DNA of 64,000 nt from Heloderma charlesbogerti. Taxonomy: Eukaryota; Chordata; Lepidosauria; Squamata; Helodermatidae. Every line of letters begins with the position of its first letter. Position 1 is the stretch's first letter. The stretch spans positions 868,001 to 932,000 of the forward strand of contig JANEZZ010002240.1 of the NCBI GenBank assembly GCA_026122225.1, read 5' to 3'. Under the pieces are notes generated by a model that worked only from the letters and a program-made list of their open reading frames with translations, was not told where the DNA came from and ran no database searches. Positions 10,990 through 22,008 of the stretch are shown one piece after another. The position numbers and the translations under genes were made by a program.

Positions 10990-13080
10990 AATGCTCTTCA
11001 AACATTATTTGAGCCAGACCATCGGGAAGCCTGATAATGCTTCCCCCACCCTGGGCACACAGTGGGCGGGACCAGTAATTGCAGCTGACTCTAGACGAGG
11101 GTGGGCAAGCAAGGGCCTAGAGCAAGGGCCGCACAGTCATGGTATTGGTGGCAGAGTGAACGAGGCTTTATAAGCCTGGCCCGCCAAGTGTCCAACACAC
11201 CTGCTGTTCTTCCAACACCCTCCCTCCCTCCCTCCTTCCCTGGAGTAGTTGCAGGATGGACAAGGCTGATAGCAAATGGACTGAGTAGGTCCGCCCCCCC
11301 CCCAGGCCAAAATAAACCCAGGGGGCTCAGATTATTTTCCCTACTCTGCCCTGTAACAGCAGGAATGGAGGCAGGGGGACCAGCTTGTAATGTGGGTGCT
11401 GTTAAATAGAGACTGGTCACACCATGGCAGGCAGTGTGGGCGGGGCACTTACACGGGGTTGGGAAAGCAACCCCTCTGGGGCCTGAATGGCTCACACACT
11501 TGGAGTCATGGGACTCGAGGGAACGGGACCCAGAAGGGCAGCCCTCCACAGTGAGGTGGGCCGGCCCCGCCCTGAAGCCCAGGTCACACTCGCCCTGACA
11601 GATGAGGCTAACACACGCCGCACAGCTCCCAGCATTACAGACCTCCTTTGCTTCGAATCAATGAAGGCGTGGGCCTCTGTTAATCTCAGAAGTGCAGGTC
11701 TGCGTCTTTCTTTATGGGTCTGCTTGGAACTGTAAAGCTGGTGGGTAACTAAGTTCTGAGTCACAGATTTGTCTGGGATACGTGGATCAAGCCATTAGAA
11801 ATTCACAACGACCAAATTCCTCAAGCGTCTTGCTAAAACCCCCTCAGTAGAAGGTATCTGAAGCTACCCCAGCCTGCAGTTCTGACTTGTTTTCTTGCAA
11901 TCTCCTCCTTGGCTGTGTTGTGGTCCACAGATTAATTGCGAGCCGAGATGGGTCAAAGAAGAGTCAAACAACAAGGCTTGGGTTGAAAATTGGGCCACGT
12001 TTATTGAAAACATATCTGCAAAGGGGTACCTAGGATGGGCAGCTGACTGTGCCAGTGATTAGCTGGCACTTCTTGGGTGAAAGCACACCCAGCCTGAGGG
12101 GTGGCATCAATCTCGCCACCCCTCCGGACTGCCCATTCTGGGGGAGGTAGACCTTCCCCTGTCACCCCCTCCCGGTGCTGCCAAACACCTGGGTGAGTGA
12201 GGAGGGTGGGTCTCCCAGGCAACCCTTATCCCCCCCGCCAAGCTCCACAACCCGTTTGGGGGGCCTCAGGCGTCACCTGTCACTATAAGGTGCTTCTGCA
12301 TGCACACCATCCCTACTCTCTTTTTGCTTTTGCCCACCTGAGCCGCAAACTGAAAAGTGACCTATGAGAGATTGGACCATATTCACTTAGTGGATGCACC
12401 CTAGCCCCAATAACTGTGCGAAGTAGGCAAAACGATTCACAATAAAAGGCCAATTGAACTGTGAGTCCAAAATTCCTACATGGCTCCCAAAAGGGTGACA
12501 GGTATAAACCCACACTGCTTAAGGGAGGGCGGGAGGGAGCCGGGAGAGTGAGATAGTTGGTTTGGGAGGGGGCACAGAGCTTAAGAGGGCTCTGCCGACC
12601 CCTCCCCTGCCTGGTGGTGCCATGGGGGGCACCCAATAAGCAGCAGCCACCTCTTCTCACCTCACCTGCCTGCAACAGCCCCCCCCTTTTGCCAGACAAG
12701 CTGGCGCCGGGGTTACGGCATATCTTTGCCTTCCACCTACAATGTTGCCAGTTTGAAAACCAGTGTGGCATTAGTGGCCTGGTGATGGCTCCCACTAGGA
12801 ATCTTATTCTTGGATGACAAACAGCTGATGTAGTGGTCAGCAACACACTTAGGGCCAGTGTCAAGGGTCAGCATGTTTGGGTACTGACCAAGCACCCACA
12901 CCCCAGCACGGGCCCACTGACAAGATCCCCCTGGACTTGCTTCTCCTCTTAACCAGTGTACGCCTGCTTGTTCACCTCCTTCTTGCTCTGGCCAGACAAT
13001 GGCATTGTTGAGAAGGAGGAGCAGAAGAGAAGGTAGACTCACTCAGGGAGAGGGTCCACTGAAGGGGTCTTGCCCAAGGG
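10990..13080. other. GC-rich block of unknown nature
   Basis: This block is clearly richer in G and C than its surroundings and has several medium open frames on the minus strand (12313-12864, 11091-11549, 12737-13042). None shows a domain I recognise, and frames overlap on both strands. It includes a TATA-like word in 'ggctttataagcctgg' (about 11164-11179), a CCCT run (11218-11240), and 'acgtttattgaaaacatatc' at about 11997-12016. It could be an old retroelement, a degraded CpG-rich regulatory region or an unfamiliar repeat. Confidence 0.35.
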
Positions 13081-13694
13081 GCCTCCAAAATTTGGAGCTG
13101 ACACTGATCTCACTCAACACCCTTGTCCTGAAAATTGTTGTGCGACTTGAGATGGAAAAGATTAACTTTCAATCATATGCTGAACCATGCTCAGAGCACT
13201 GTTAGGGTGGGAAAGGGAGCAGTTAGCTATGGAAATCCTTACATAAAAGAACCATGCTGAGCTATTTGAGAATCCCTTGAAGCAAAAAGAAAATATAATA
13301 AAGGAAACAGGCCTTTCTTAATCTTGCCACAACTATAGTCTGTACAATCTAGCAGGCAAGCCCTGAAAACTAATTAAACTTGGCAGCTTAACAATTAAAG
13401 TCAGAAAAAGGAAGCCTTTATCCTAAGCAAATATTGCTTAAGTAGCTCAGTATCTATAGTATACAAACCTTCAAAAACAAACAAACAACCCAATGAGTCC
13501 AGAGAATGAATGGTAAATTCACTGCTGTTAAAAATAGCACAAGATTAAAACCGAGATCTCAAGCAATGTCGGTGAAGAAAAATCAGATTTCTCTCCTTTG
13601 GTTTGGTAGAAGGCAAGTGATCAAGTTACCCACACAAGAGTTTATAAAATTATGAATTGTGTGGAGAGAGATTATTCCACCTCCCTCCACTTCC
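13081..13694. other. Unique DNA, no gene seen
   Basis: AT-rich, no repeat or coding signal identified. Confidence 0.4.
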
Positions 13695-14925
13695 ATGTCT
13701 AAGGATGGGTGAAAATGTGGTCTGTTGAGTTTTAATACACATTTAGCAAATTTGCACCTCCCAAGAGAATACATGAATCAAAACAGAGTTGTGCCTCAAA
13801 AAAATCTGCACATTTTTTTTACCTTGCTGATGCAGCTTGTCAGGGGAAGCAATGGACACAAAAATGTGCCTGTTAGAGAAAAATGCACAGAACATGCATG
13901 TATTTGAAAAGTGTGCAAAAAACTTAAACTGCAATGAAAAGTAATTGGGAAAAGATACACACATTAGAAAAATGCGCAGGACAATGCATACATTTGGAAA
14001 AATGTGCAACAAACACAAACTTCCTTGCCGACTTCCATGCAGACAAAAAAGATGGCTTGTGGATTTATGTAGAATGGGATGTAGGGATGTACGAAAGTCA
14101 CTTACCTTTTCAAAGGGTGACATTCGTTGTGGGGGGGAGGTGCTCCCTCCCTCCCCCCAAAATTCTCTCCGGCCGGCTCCGCTCTGCGGAGATTCCATGG
14201 AGCTGGTGGCCGGGGCCGCCGGCCGGGGCTGCCCGCAGCTGGACATCCGGCCGCTGGGCAGCCTGCAGGGATGCAAATGGCGGCTGCCGTAGCCGCCATT
14301 TGCATCCCTGTATTTTGCCTTGATAGGCTACATAAATATTTACATAGCCTATCACGGCAAAAAAAAAAAAAAGTGGACGCAAATGGCGGCTATGGCGGCC
14401 ACCATTTGTGTTCCCTTTTTTTTCCGTTTTAGCCTACATAAATATTTACGTAGCCTATTACGGCAAAAAAAAAAAGGGAACGCAAATGGTGTAGTGGCCT
14501 CCATTTGCGTTCCCTTCCCCTCCCCGCTGTAATAGCCTACATAATTATTTACGTAGGCTAAAATGGCAAAAAAAAGGGAATGAAAATGGCAGCTGCCGTA
14601 GCCGCCGCCATTTGCGTTCCCTCAGTTAAGCTGTGATAGGCTACGTAAGTATTTACGTAGCCTATCATGGCTATATGGAAGAAGCGAATGGCAGCCGCAG
14701 ATGCGGCCACCATTCACAAGTCAGCGTGGACGGCAGCAGGTAGGTGCTCCATTTCGGGCCCATTTTGCGGGATGGGGGTGGGGGGCTTCGTTCTGCCACG
14801 GATTTCGGGGGGCCGAATGCACTGGCATTCGGCTTCACTGAGATCCGTGGCAGAATTCTCTGACATCCCTAATGGGATGGAACAAACATAATACTGAAAA
14901 TCTGACAATCTCTACAACAGATTTC
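13695..14925 (+). mobile_element. Family C AT-rich MITE, split by a family A element
   Basis: The left half runs from about 'taaggatgggtgaaaatgtgg' (13700) to 14081 and is rich in 'aaaatgcacag / catacatttggaaaaatgtgc' words. The right remainder starts at 14880 and ends near 'gaaaatctgacaatctctac' (about 14920). Family A copy 14082-14871 sits between. The outer limits are approximate and I could not find this element's own duplication. Confidence 0.5.
14082..14871 (-). mobile_element. Family A element, 790 bp, complete
   Basis: Tips TAGGGATGTACG and ACATCCCTA. Perfect 8-bp duplication ATGGGATG at 14074-14081 and 14872-14879. Orientation is reversed relative to most copies: the donor-bearing 'gtcacttacc' end is on the left. 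The interior holds hairpins with TGATAGGCTACATAAA/TTTACATAGCCTATCA arms alternating with GCAAATGGCGGC/GCCGCCATTTGC hairpins. The other terminus ends 'gatccgtggcagaattctctgac'. Outward donor words: TTACCT (14102-14107) on the left and CAGGTAGGT at about 14738-14746 on the right. Confidence 0.95.
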
Positions 14926-15054
14926 GGTCGGCACCTATACAAGAGCATATGCTATTATTATGCAGATCCATCTCCTCTTTTGGGGTAAGTTGTTCCCCCC
15001 ACCTTTTTTTGGGTGCTGCTTAACTGTCCATCCTGGTTTTTACTAGGGCATGGT

Positions 15055-15693
15055 TAGGGATGTCAGAGAATTCCGCGACGGATCTCGGTGAGGCCGAATG
15101 CCAGTGCACTTGGCCCCCCGAAATCCATTGCAGAATGGCCTGCCACCCCCCCCGCCCCCTGCAGATCCCCCCCCCCCAGGACGAGACTTACCTGGGGCGG
15201 ATGTTCCAGATGGCAGCAGCTCCAGCAGCAGAGGGCTCTGGGTAAAAAACAAAAAACAAAAAAAAAACGCGTATGCAAATGGCGGCGGCTACGCCGCCAT
15301 TTGCGTTCCTTATTTTTCGTCATCCTAGTCTATGTATTTTCATAGACTAAGACAAAGAAATATTGATGTAACTATTAACGTAGACTAAGACGGCGAAAAA
15401 TAAGGAATGCAATGGTGGTGGCCATAGCCGCCGCCATTTGTGTACACATTCTTTTGTTGTTGTTGTTACCCAGAGCTCTCCGTGGCCGGAAATCCAGCTG
15501 TGGATGGCCCTGGACTGGGCCTGGCCGGCCGCTCCGCAGAGCTGCCGTGGAGCATAGCCGACCGTCGAGGGTTCCGGGGGGGAGGACCGGATCTCCTCCC
15601 CCCCATTGAGGATTCCGGGGAAAGGGACAGAACGCCTTCCCCCCCACCATGAACAGAATCCGCGAAAAGGTAAGTCACTTTCATACATCCCTA
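15055..15693 (+). mobile_element. Family A element, 639 bp, complete
   Basis: Tips TAGGGATGTCAGAG and ACATCCCTA. Perfect duplication GGCATGGT at 15047-15054 and 15694-15701. The left-arm hairpin holds 'gcgacggatctcgg'. A reverse-strand donor ACTTACCT is at 15186-15193 and a forward donor GGTAAGT at 15669-15675. Only one GGCGGC hairpin set and one TAGTCTAC hairpin set remain in the middle, so this is a shorter internal-deletion form. Confidence 0.95.
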
Positions 15694-15817
15694 GGCATGG
15701 TTTGTATGGGGAAAAGATGGTTGCTGGAAGTTAAGAAACACAACTGATGAGCAAGCTTGTCTTACACGTCTGTGATGGAGAAGCCCGGAACCATCAGTGA
15801 AGTATTTGATGACAGAC

Positions 15818-16690
15818 TAGGGATGGCAGAGAATTCCGCCACGGAGCTCGGTGAAGCCGAATGCCAGTGCATTTGGCCCCCCGAACTCCGTGGCGGAACA
15901 GCCTGCCCCCCGCCCCCCATGGATCTCCCCCAGGATGAGTCTTACCTGGGGCAGATCTTCCGGGCGGCTCTGGCAGCGGCTCCGGCAGTGGTGGCTGGTC
16001 TTCCAACCGGCTGCTGCCACTGCCATTTGCAGTCTTGTAAACAAACAAACAAAAAAAACATGATATGATAGGCTATGTAAAGATTTATGTAGCCTATCAT
16101 GGCTGGGTTAAAAAAACAAAACAAAACACCGCATATGCAAATGGTGGTGGCAATGGCTGCTGCCATTTGCGTTCCTTATTTTTGGCCATCTTATTCTACA
16201 TAAATATTTACGTAGACTATGACTGTGAAAATAAAGAGGAACGCAAATAGCGTAGCGGGCGCTATTTGCGTCCCTTTTTGATTCGCCGTTTTAGCCTACG
16301 TAAATATTTACGTAGGCTAAAATGGTGAATCAAAAAGGGACGCAAATAGCGCCTGCCACGCTATTTGCGTTCCCCTTTATTTTCACAGTCATAGTCTACG
16401 TAAATATTTACGTAGATTCAGATGACCAAAAATAAGGAGCACAAATGGCGGCGGCCGTAGCCGCCATTTGCATACGTGTTCCCCCCCCCCAGAGCCCTCC
16501 GTGGACGGAAATCCAGCTGCAGACGGCTCTGGCCTGGAGCTGCCGCGGAGCACAGCTGGCCATGGAGGATTCCGGGGGGGAGGAATGGATCACCTCCCCC
16601 CCGTCGAGGATTCCGGGGGGAGGGATGGAACGCCTCCCCCCCACCATCAACATAATCCGCGGAAAGGTAAGTGACTTTTGTACATCCCTA
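15818..16690 (+). mobile_element. Family A element, 873 bp, complete
   Basis: Tips TAGGGATGGCAGAG and ACATCCCTA. Duplication TGACAGAC (15810-15817) versus TAACAGAC (16691-16698), 7 of 8. Hairpins in order: TGATAGGCTATGTAAA, GCAAATGGTGG, the ATTTTTGGCC..TCTACG type, then a central GGGACGCAAATAGCG palindrome, then the same set mirrored. Outward donors: CTTACCTG (15941-15948, reverse strand) and AGGTAAGT (16665-16672, forward strand). Confidence 0.94.
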
Positions 16691-17329
16691 TAACAGACAG
16701 AAGAGTTCAGCCTAAGAAACTCTGGCCTTCTTTCTCATACTTCAGCTCTGAGCAGGGAGGATATTTTAGTCTTGAGGAAGAAGAAAAAACACACACACCT
16801 TGTCAATGCTAATTGCAGACGCTTGTCAATCCATAATACCGGCTACTTACAGCTTGCCCAGAGTCTAATAGCATGCCCCTCTGGAATACCCACCTCATCT
16901 CTATTCAGTAACCTTCTTCCCAGCCCTCACAATTTTCTAGACTGAGTTCATTAGCAATACCAGTCTATACCTCATATTCACAGCATCAAGGTCCTTGCCC
17001 TAATTTGGAGCTAATGAGAATAAAATGAAGTAGAAAATGTACTGTTTTTGAAAGGCATAACATGAGGGAAAAGGGCATGAGAGAGTGTGTGGAAACTGGG
17101 TAAGATGCTAACTGGGGAGGCTTCATCTGCTCCAGCTTTTCACAGGGTGAGGAGATAAATCATTTGATTTTCATGGGGACTGCAACATCATGTTACAGCA
17201 TGGAGTGGTGCTGTTCAGGATTCCAGTTCCTCCATACCATTCCATCCCTCCCCCAAGGTTTCCATCCCCATCCTTGAACAGTCAGTCAGCCAAGGGCAGT
17301 CCAAAACATTCTGCTACCTGGTGGACAAG
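16691..17329. other. Unique DNA, no gene seen
   Basis: No repeat or coding signal recognised. Confidence 0.4.
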
Positions 17330-17570
17330 GTAGAGCCCCTCCCTCCCCCATTCCACAGATGGAAGGCAACCAGACTGATGGTTGAATCTTACTCCAATGA
17401 CAGTGATGGGACAACCTCTTCCAAAGCACCTGAGGCAGCAAACTAGGGAGCAGCACAGGGCAGGCCAAGAGGCACTCAAAGTTCTGCTCATCCAATCCTC
17501 CCTGCCCCTCAGAATCCACTGCCTGCGGTGGCTGTCTTGCTCTGCCTTATGGTAGGGCCAGCCATGTAAC
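17330..17570. mobile_element. Family J MITE, partial
   Basis: Shares 'tgaatcttactccaatgaca', 'gtgatgggacaac', 'cacctgaggcagcaa' and 'ctctgccttatggtagggcc' with 55887-56186. The left tip is not recognisable; the right tip is GTAGGGCCAGCC. Confidence 0.65.
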
Positions 17571-17645
17571 CACCATTCTGAAGCAGTCTCACTCTTCAGA
17601 GGGATGTTTGAGAGGTTCCCCCACTTTAGGATTTTTGCCCCTAAA

Positions 17646-17697
17646 TATTTGTGTGTGTGTGTGCGTGTGTGCGCGCACATGTGTGTGCATGCGCACC
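17646..17697. repeat. (GT)n microsatellite, imperfect
   Basis: GTGTGTGTGTGTGCGTGTGTGC-type run ending at the left flank of the family A element at 17701. Confidence 0.9.
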
Positions 17698-17700
17698 CGC

Positions 17701-18160
17701 TAGGGATGTTAGAGAATTGTAAAGAATCCGGCCCCTCTGAGTCCGTGGCGGAATGGATCACCCACCTCCGCCACCCTGCGATGTTACCCCAGAACGGATC
17801 CTACCTGCCGCTGGCAGGGTCCCGTCTGTCTGCTGCCGTCCACTGCCAGTCTGCGGAAGAAAATGGTGTCTGGCATAGCGGATGCCATTTACGTCCCTTC
17901 TCTTTGCCCTGATAGGCTACATAAATCTTTACATAGCCTATCATGGCAAAGAGCAGGGATGCATATGGCGTCTGCTACGCCGGACGCCATTTGCATCTGC
18001 AGACCGGCAGCGGATGGAAGTCCACCAGCGGATGGAGCCGGCTGGCAGCTCCGCGGACAGCGGATGGAGCCGGCTGGCAAAGATTCCGGGGGGAGGATGG
18101 ATCACCCCCCCCCCGTGGACTCCCTGTGGACTCCAGGTAAGGGGGTTTTGTACATCCATA
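17701..18160 (+). mobile_element. Family A element, short subfamily, 460 bp
   Basis: Tips TAGGGATGTTAG and ACATCCATA. Duplication GCACCCGC (17693-17700) versus GCGCCCGC (18161-18168), 7 of 8. The left-arm words are 'gaatccggcc..gagtccgtggcgga'. It has a single TGATAGGCTACATAAA hairpin flanked by a GATGCCATTTRCG pair. Belongs with 18381-19667 and 60515-61011 as a separate, shorter subfamily. Donors CCTACCTG (left, reverse strand) and CCAGGTAAGG (right, forward strand). Confidence 0.93.
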
Positions 18161-18380
18161 GCGCCCGCACTTGCTTCTGCAACCCTTGTGCTCCCCCCTC
18201 CCCAAACCCTCCTTTTGTGCATGGCTGGTGTTCTACAAGGTATTTGGCTAACACAATTTCTGGAGGCATTCTAGGGAATAGGGTGGTGGCAGAAGCCAGA
18301 ACTGGCAGCATTTAAACAGTAACAAGAGAAAGAGAGAGGAAGGGGGAAGCCCCCTCCATCATCTGAAGCTCCCTCCCACC

Positions 18381-19667
18381 TAGGGATGGCAGAGAAATCT
18401 GCCGCAGACCCCAATGAGGCCAGATTCAAAGGAATCCAGCCTCCGGAGTCCATGGCGGAGCAGCACCAGTCACCTCCACCTCCCTTCGGAATCCTACGGA
18501 GCCGGCCCCTCTCTGTGGCAATTCCGCAGTGCTGCAGGCCAGCTCCGTATCGCTGGCCTGGCAAATGGATACAGCTGTGAGTGGCATAGTGGATGCCACT
18601 TACGGCTGGAAAGCTCCTTAGTTTAACCTAAATGCAGCCATAAATAGATGTACGAGAGTCACTTACCTTTCCGTGGATTATGTTTATGGTGGGGGGGAGG
18701 CGTTCTGTCCCTCCCCCCGGAATCCTCAACGAGGGGGGGAGGCGATCCGTTCCTCCCCCTCGGAATCCTCGGCTGTGCTCTGCGGCGGCTCCGCGGAGCA
18801 GCTGGCCAGGCCCAGGCCAGAGCCGTCTGCAGCCGGATTTCTGGCCGCGGAGGGCTCTGTGTAAAAAAAAAACAAAAAAAACATTGCTACGGCCACTGCC
18901 ATTTGCGTTCCTTATTTTTGGCCGACTTAGTCTACATAAATATTTACATAGAGTATTATGGCGAAAATAAAGGGGAACACAAATAGCACCCACTACGCTA
19001 TTTGAGTTCCCCTTTCTTTTCTTCGTCTTAGTCTACGTAAATATTGACCTAGACTAAGACGGCCAAAAATAAGGAACGCAAATGGCGGTGGCCGTAGCCG
19101 CCGCCATTTGCGTATGCGTTTTTTTTTTAACCCAGCCATTATAGCCTACGTAAATCTTTACGTAGCCTATCACGTCTCTGTAAAAAAAAAACAACCCTCC
19201 AGACTGCAAATGGTGGCGGTGGCAGCCGGTCGGAAGACCAGCTGCCACAGCCGCCGCCGCAGCTGGAGCCACCGCTGCCCGGAACATTCGCCCCAGGTAA
19301 GTCTCATCCCAAGGGGGATCCGCGGGGGGGGGCAGGGGGGGCAGGCCGTTCCGCCACAGATTTCGGGGGGCCGAATGCACTGGCATTCGGCCTCACTGAG
19401 ATCCGTGGCGGAATTCTCCGACATCCCTAGCTGCAATTAGGTTAAACTAAGGGGCTTTAAGGCCGCAAGGCATCCACTACGCCACTCGTGGCTGTATCCA
19501 TTTGCCAGGCCAGCATCAGCGATATGGAGCTGGCTGCCAGCCTGCAGCTCCGCAGAATCCCCGCGGAGAGGGGCCAGCTCATGAGGATTCCAGGGGGAGG
19601 GACAGATCACCTCCCCCCGTGGGCGGATTTCCCATGGACTGGCAGGTAGGGAATCTGCCCATTCCTA
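18381..19667 (+). mobile_element. Family A short-subfamily element, host of a nested family A element
   Basis: Tips TAGGGATGGCAG (18381) and ATTCCTA (19667). Perfect duplication CTCCCACC at 18373-18380 and 19668-19675, which proves the two halves belong together. Its own sequence is 18381-18644 plus 19430-19667, about 500 bp. The two halves meet in a hairpin ('cttagtttaacctaaatgcagc' against 'gctgcaattaggttaaactaag') whose centre is the insertion point of the inner element. Confidence 0.94.
18645..19429 (-). mobile_element. Family A element nested in 18381-19667
   Basis: Left tip TAGATGTACGAGAG (two G lost from TAGGGATG), right tip ACATCCCTA. Minus orientation. Full set of hairpins: TCTACATAAATATTTACATAGAGT and related, GCAAATGGCGGTGGCC, TACGTAAATCTTTACGTAGCC. 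Donors CACTTACCTTTCC (left, reverse strand) and CCCCAGGTAAGTCTC (right, forward strand). No clear 8-bp duplication: the flanks GCCATAAA and GCTGCAAT match only in part, as the target was the loop of a hairpin. Confidence 0.9.
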
Positions 19668-19744
19668 CTCCCACCCCATCTAAAATGGAACACAGCACAG
19701 TTGTTTGCTCCTTTTGGCCATTTTGGACTTTTCTTCCCCAAACT

Positions 19745-20163
19745 GGGTGAACCCTGAATAGGGTAGAGAAGTAAGAGGAATCTATCTGGGGAGTGGAGCT
19801 CACCAAGCTTTCATCAGCGCCCCCCCCCCACTTCATCTTGCTTTCCTATGAAGTGGCCCAACTCAATGTGCATCACATTGGGCCAGCTCATGGATTTCCC
19901 AGGGTTTTTTTGTAAATAGATTGCAGCTGCAATCTGTGCGAATTATGGCTGATATTTGTGCAAATTAAGGTCGTACTTTAAGCAAATTGTGCAATTTGTA
20001 GCTGCAATTTGTGCAAATTTCTATTTATGAAAACAACACCACCACCAAAATGTTCCCAGATTTTGGGGAAAACCTGCGGTCACGAATGCAAGCAGAGCCA
20101 GGCGGGCAGCCGGAATCCATCGGGCCCCCAATGGGCTGGATTTTCAAACGATGGACATCTCTA
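19745..20163 (+). mobile_element. Family G MITE (AATTTGTGCAAATT-rich)
   Basis: Left part 'gaggaatctatctggggagtggagctcac', then 'gcccaactcaatgtgcatca', then an array of words such as TTTGTGCAAATT, GCAATTTGTAGCTGC, and a right end near 'cgatggacatctcta'. Same family as 61950-62402, 39530-39894 (minus) and 41323-41520 (left part only). Left tip in other copies is TAGGGATGTTGGAGGAATC. Confidence 0.65.
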
Positions 20164-20468
20164 AAGTAGGGACATATGAGAAATTCATTTCAGTTGATTT
20201 TTTATTAGGATTCACCCAGCCTGCACCTTCCAGACCAAACACAGGCTCAGACATAATCTGTGGTTGAAGTCCATATGTATCCAAACCTGCAATGTGATTC
20301 ATAGACCCCTCCCAATGTGTTTGATGGCATGCATACATTTGAAAAATGCACATGAAACAAATGCATACTGTTGAAAAATGTGCACAAGACTAGTACACTT
20401 TAATCAATGGGAGAAGAATGCGTACATTTCAAAGATGCACAAAATTGATGCATACATTTGGAAAAAAA

Positions 20469-21860
20469 TAGGGATGTGCGAAAGCCACTTACCTTTTCAA
20501 AGGGGTGATTCACGGTGGGGGGGAGGCGCTCCGCACCTCCCCCTGAAATCCTAACCTGGCCGGCTCCACTCCATGGCAACTCCGTGGAGCCACAGGCCGG
20601 GTGCATTCGCAGGCGTGCAGAGCCTGCGGACGCAAATGGCGGCGGCTACGGTGGCCGCCATTTGCGTTCCCTTTTTTTGCCATGATAGGCTACGTAAATA
20701 TTTACGTAGCCTATCATGGCCACAGCAGGGATGCAAATGGCATCCCTGCATTAGCCGTGATAGGCTACATAAGTATTTATGTAGCCTATCACAGCCTAAA
20801 TGGGGAAGCAAATGGTGGCCGCAGACATGGCCACCATTCTCAAAGCAGCGTGAACGGCACCAGGTAAGTGCTCTGTTTCGTGCACCTTTCGCGGGGTGGT
20901 GGGGTTAGGGATGTCAGAGGATTTCTCCTCGAATTTTGGGGAGGCCGAATGCCAGCGCATTTGGCCCCCCGAAATCGGTGGTGAAACGGTCTGCCCCCCC
21001 ACCCCCACCCCGGGACGAGACTTACCTTGGGCGAATCTCCCTGGCGGCGGCGGCAGCTCCGGTGGTGGTGGCTGTGGTGGCCGGTCTTCTGACCGGCTGC
21101 TGCCGCCGCCATTTCCAAGTTAAAAAACAAAAAACAAACGTGATAGGCTATGTAAAGATTTACGTAGGTTATCACGGCTAGGTTTTTAAAAAATACCATG
21201 ATAGGCTACGTAAATGTTTACGTAGCCTATCACGGCTGAGTTAAAAAAACAACAACAACCGTGTGTACGCAAATGGCGGCGCCCATGGGCGCCGCCATTT
21301 GCGTTCCTTATTTTGGCACGTCTAGTCTACGTAAACATTTACGTAGACTACGGCGAAAATAAGGGGAACGCAAATAGCATAGCATCTACGCTATTTGCGT
21401 TCCCCTTATTTTCGCCGTAGTCTACGTAAATGTTTATGTAGACTAGACATGCCAAAATAAGGAACGCAAATGGCGGCGCCCATGGGTGCCGCAAATTTGC
21501 GTACGCGTGTTTTTTTGTTTTTTTTTAACTCAGCCGTGATAGGCTACGTAAACATTTACGTAGGCTATCACGGCCGACTGCAGGGATGCAAACGGCGGCG
21601 GCTATGGCCGCCGCCATTTACAGACCCGGCCGGCCAGGATTCGCAGTGGGAGGGACGGGGCGCCTCCCCCCCGGCCAGAATTTCGGGGGGAGGGACTGAG
21701 TGCCTCCCCCCACCTCGAAATAAATTTTGTAAAAGGTAAGTGACTTTCGTACATCCCTAGGTGGGGTGGGGGGGCTTCGTTCCGCCACGGATTTTGGGGG
21801 GCTGAATGCACTGGCATTCGGCCTCACTGAGAATCATGGCGGAATCCTCTGACATCCCTA
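20469..21860 (-). mobile_element. Family A element, middle shell of the nest
   Basis: Tips TAGGGATGTGCG (20469) and ACATCCCTA (21860). Duplication GAAAAAAA (20461-20468) versus GAAAAAAC (21861-21868), 7 of 8. Own sequence is 20469-20905 plus 21768-21860. Hairpins TGATAGGCTACGTAAA (about 20680-20720) and GCAAATGGCGGC, plus a TGATAGGCTACATAAG hairpin near 20757-20794. Minus orientation. Confidence 0.93.
20906..21759 (+). mobile_element. Family A element, innermost of the nest, 854 bp
   Basis: Tips TAGGGATGTCAGAG and ACATCCCTA. Perfect duplication GGTGGGGT at 20898-20905 and 21760-21767. One of the most regular copies: from about 21140 to 21590 the hairpins are mirrored about a centre near 21391 (CAAATAGC..GCTATTTG). 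Arms include TACGTAAACATTTACGTAG, GCAAATGGCGGCGCCCATGG and TGATAGGCTACGTAAA. Donors ACTTACCTT (left, reverse strand) and AGGTAAGTGAC (right, forward strand). Confidence 0.96.
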
Positions 21861-22008
21861 GAAAAAACATGCATGAAAACGCACACGATTTGTATGGGCG
21901 GGGGGGGAAGCTTGCTCAGAATCTGATTCAGACTCAAGTCAGAATGGGTGCTAAGCTGGAATTCAGAGAACTTTGGTGGGCTCGTGTTTGCTGAGTCACA
22001 CCTTCCTA

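Larger units (their letters stand above)
20167..22008 (+). mobile_element. Family B MITE, outermost shell of a three-level nest
   Basis: Left tip TAGGGACATATGAG (20167), right end 'gctgagtcacaccttccta' (22008). Own sequence is 20167-20468 plus 21861-22008. It matches the uninterrupted copy at 48394-48767: 'ttcacccagcctgcacctt', 'gcatacatttgaaaaatgc', 'ctcaagtcagaatgggtgc'. No convincing duplication (CTCTAAAG versus ACCCTAAG). Confidence 0.8.

Noticed and set aside
12313..12864. 183-codon minus-strand open frame in the GC-rich block
   Set aside because: Overlaps open frames on the other strand, as expected in GC-rich DNA, with no recognisable domain.
14127..14432. Alanine/glycine/proline-rich frames inside family A elements
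   Set aside because: They are translations of the GGCGGC and GGAGG hairpins. They appear on both strands at every copy and break in each one differently.
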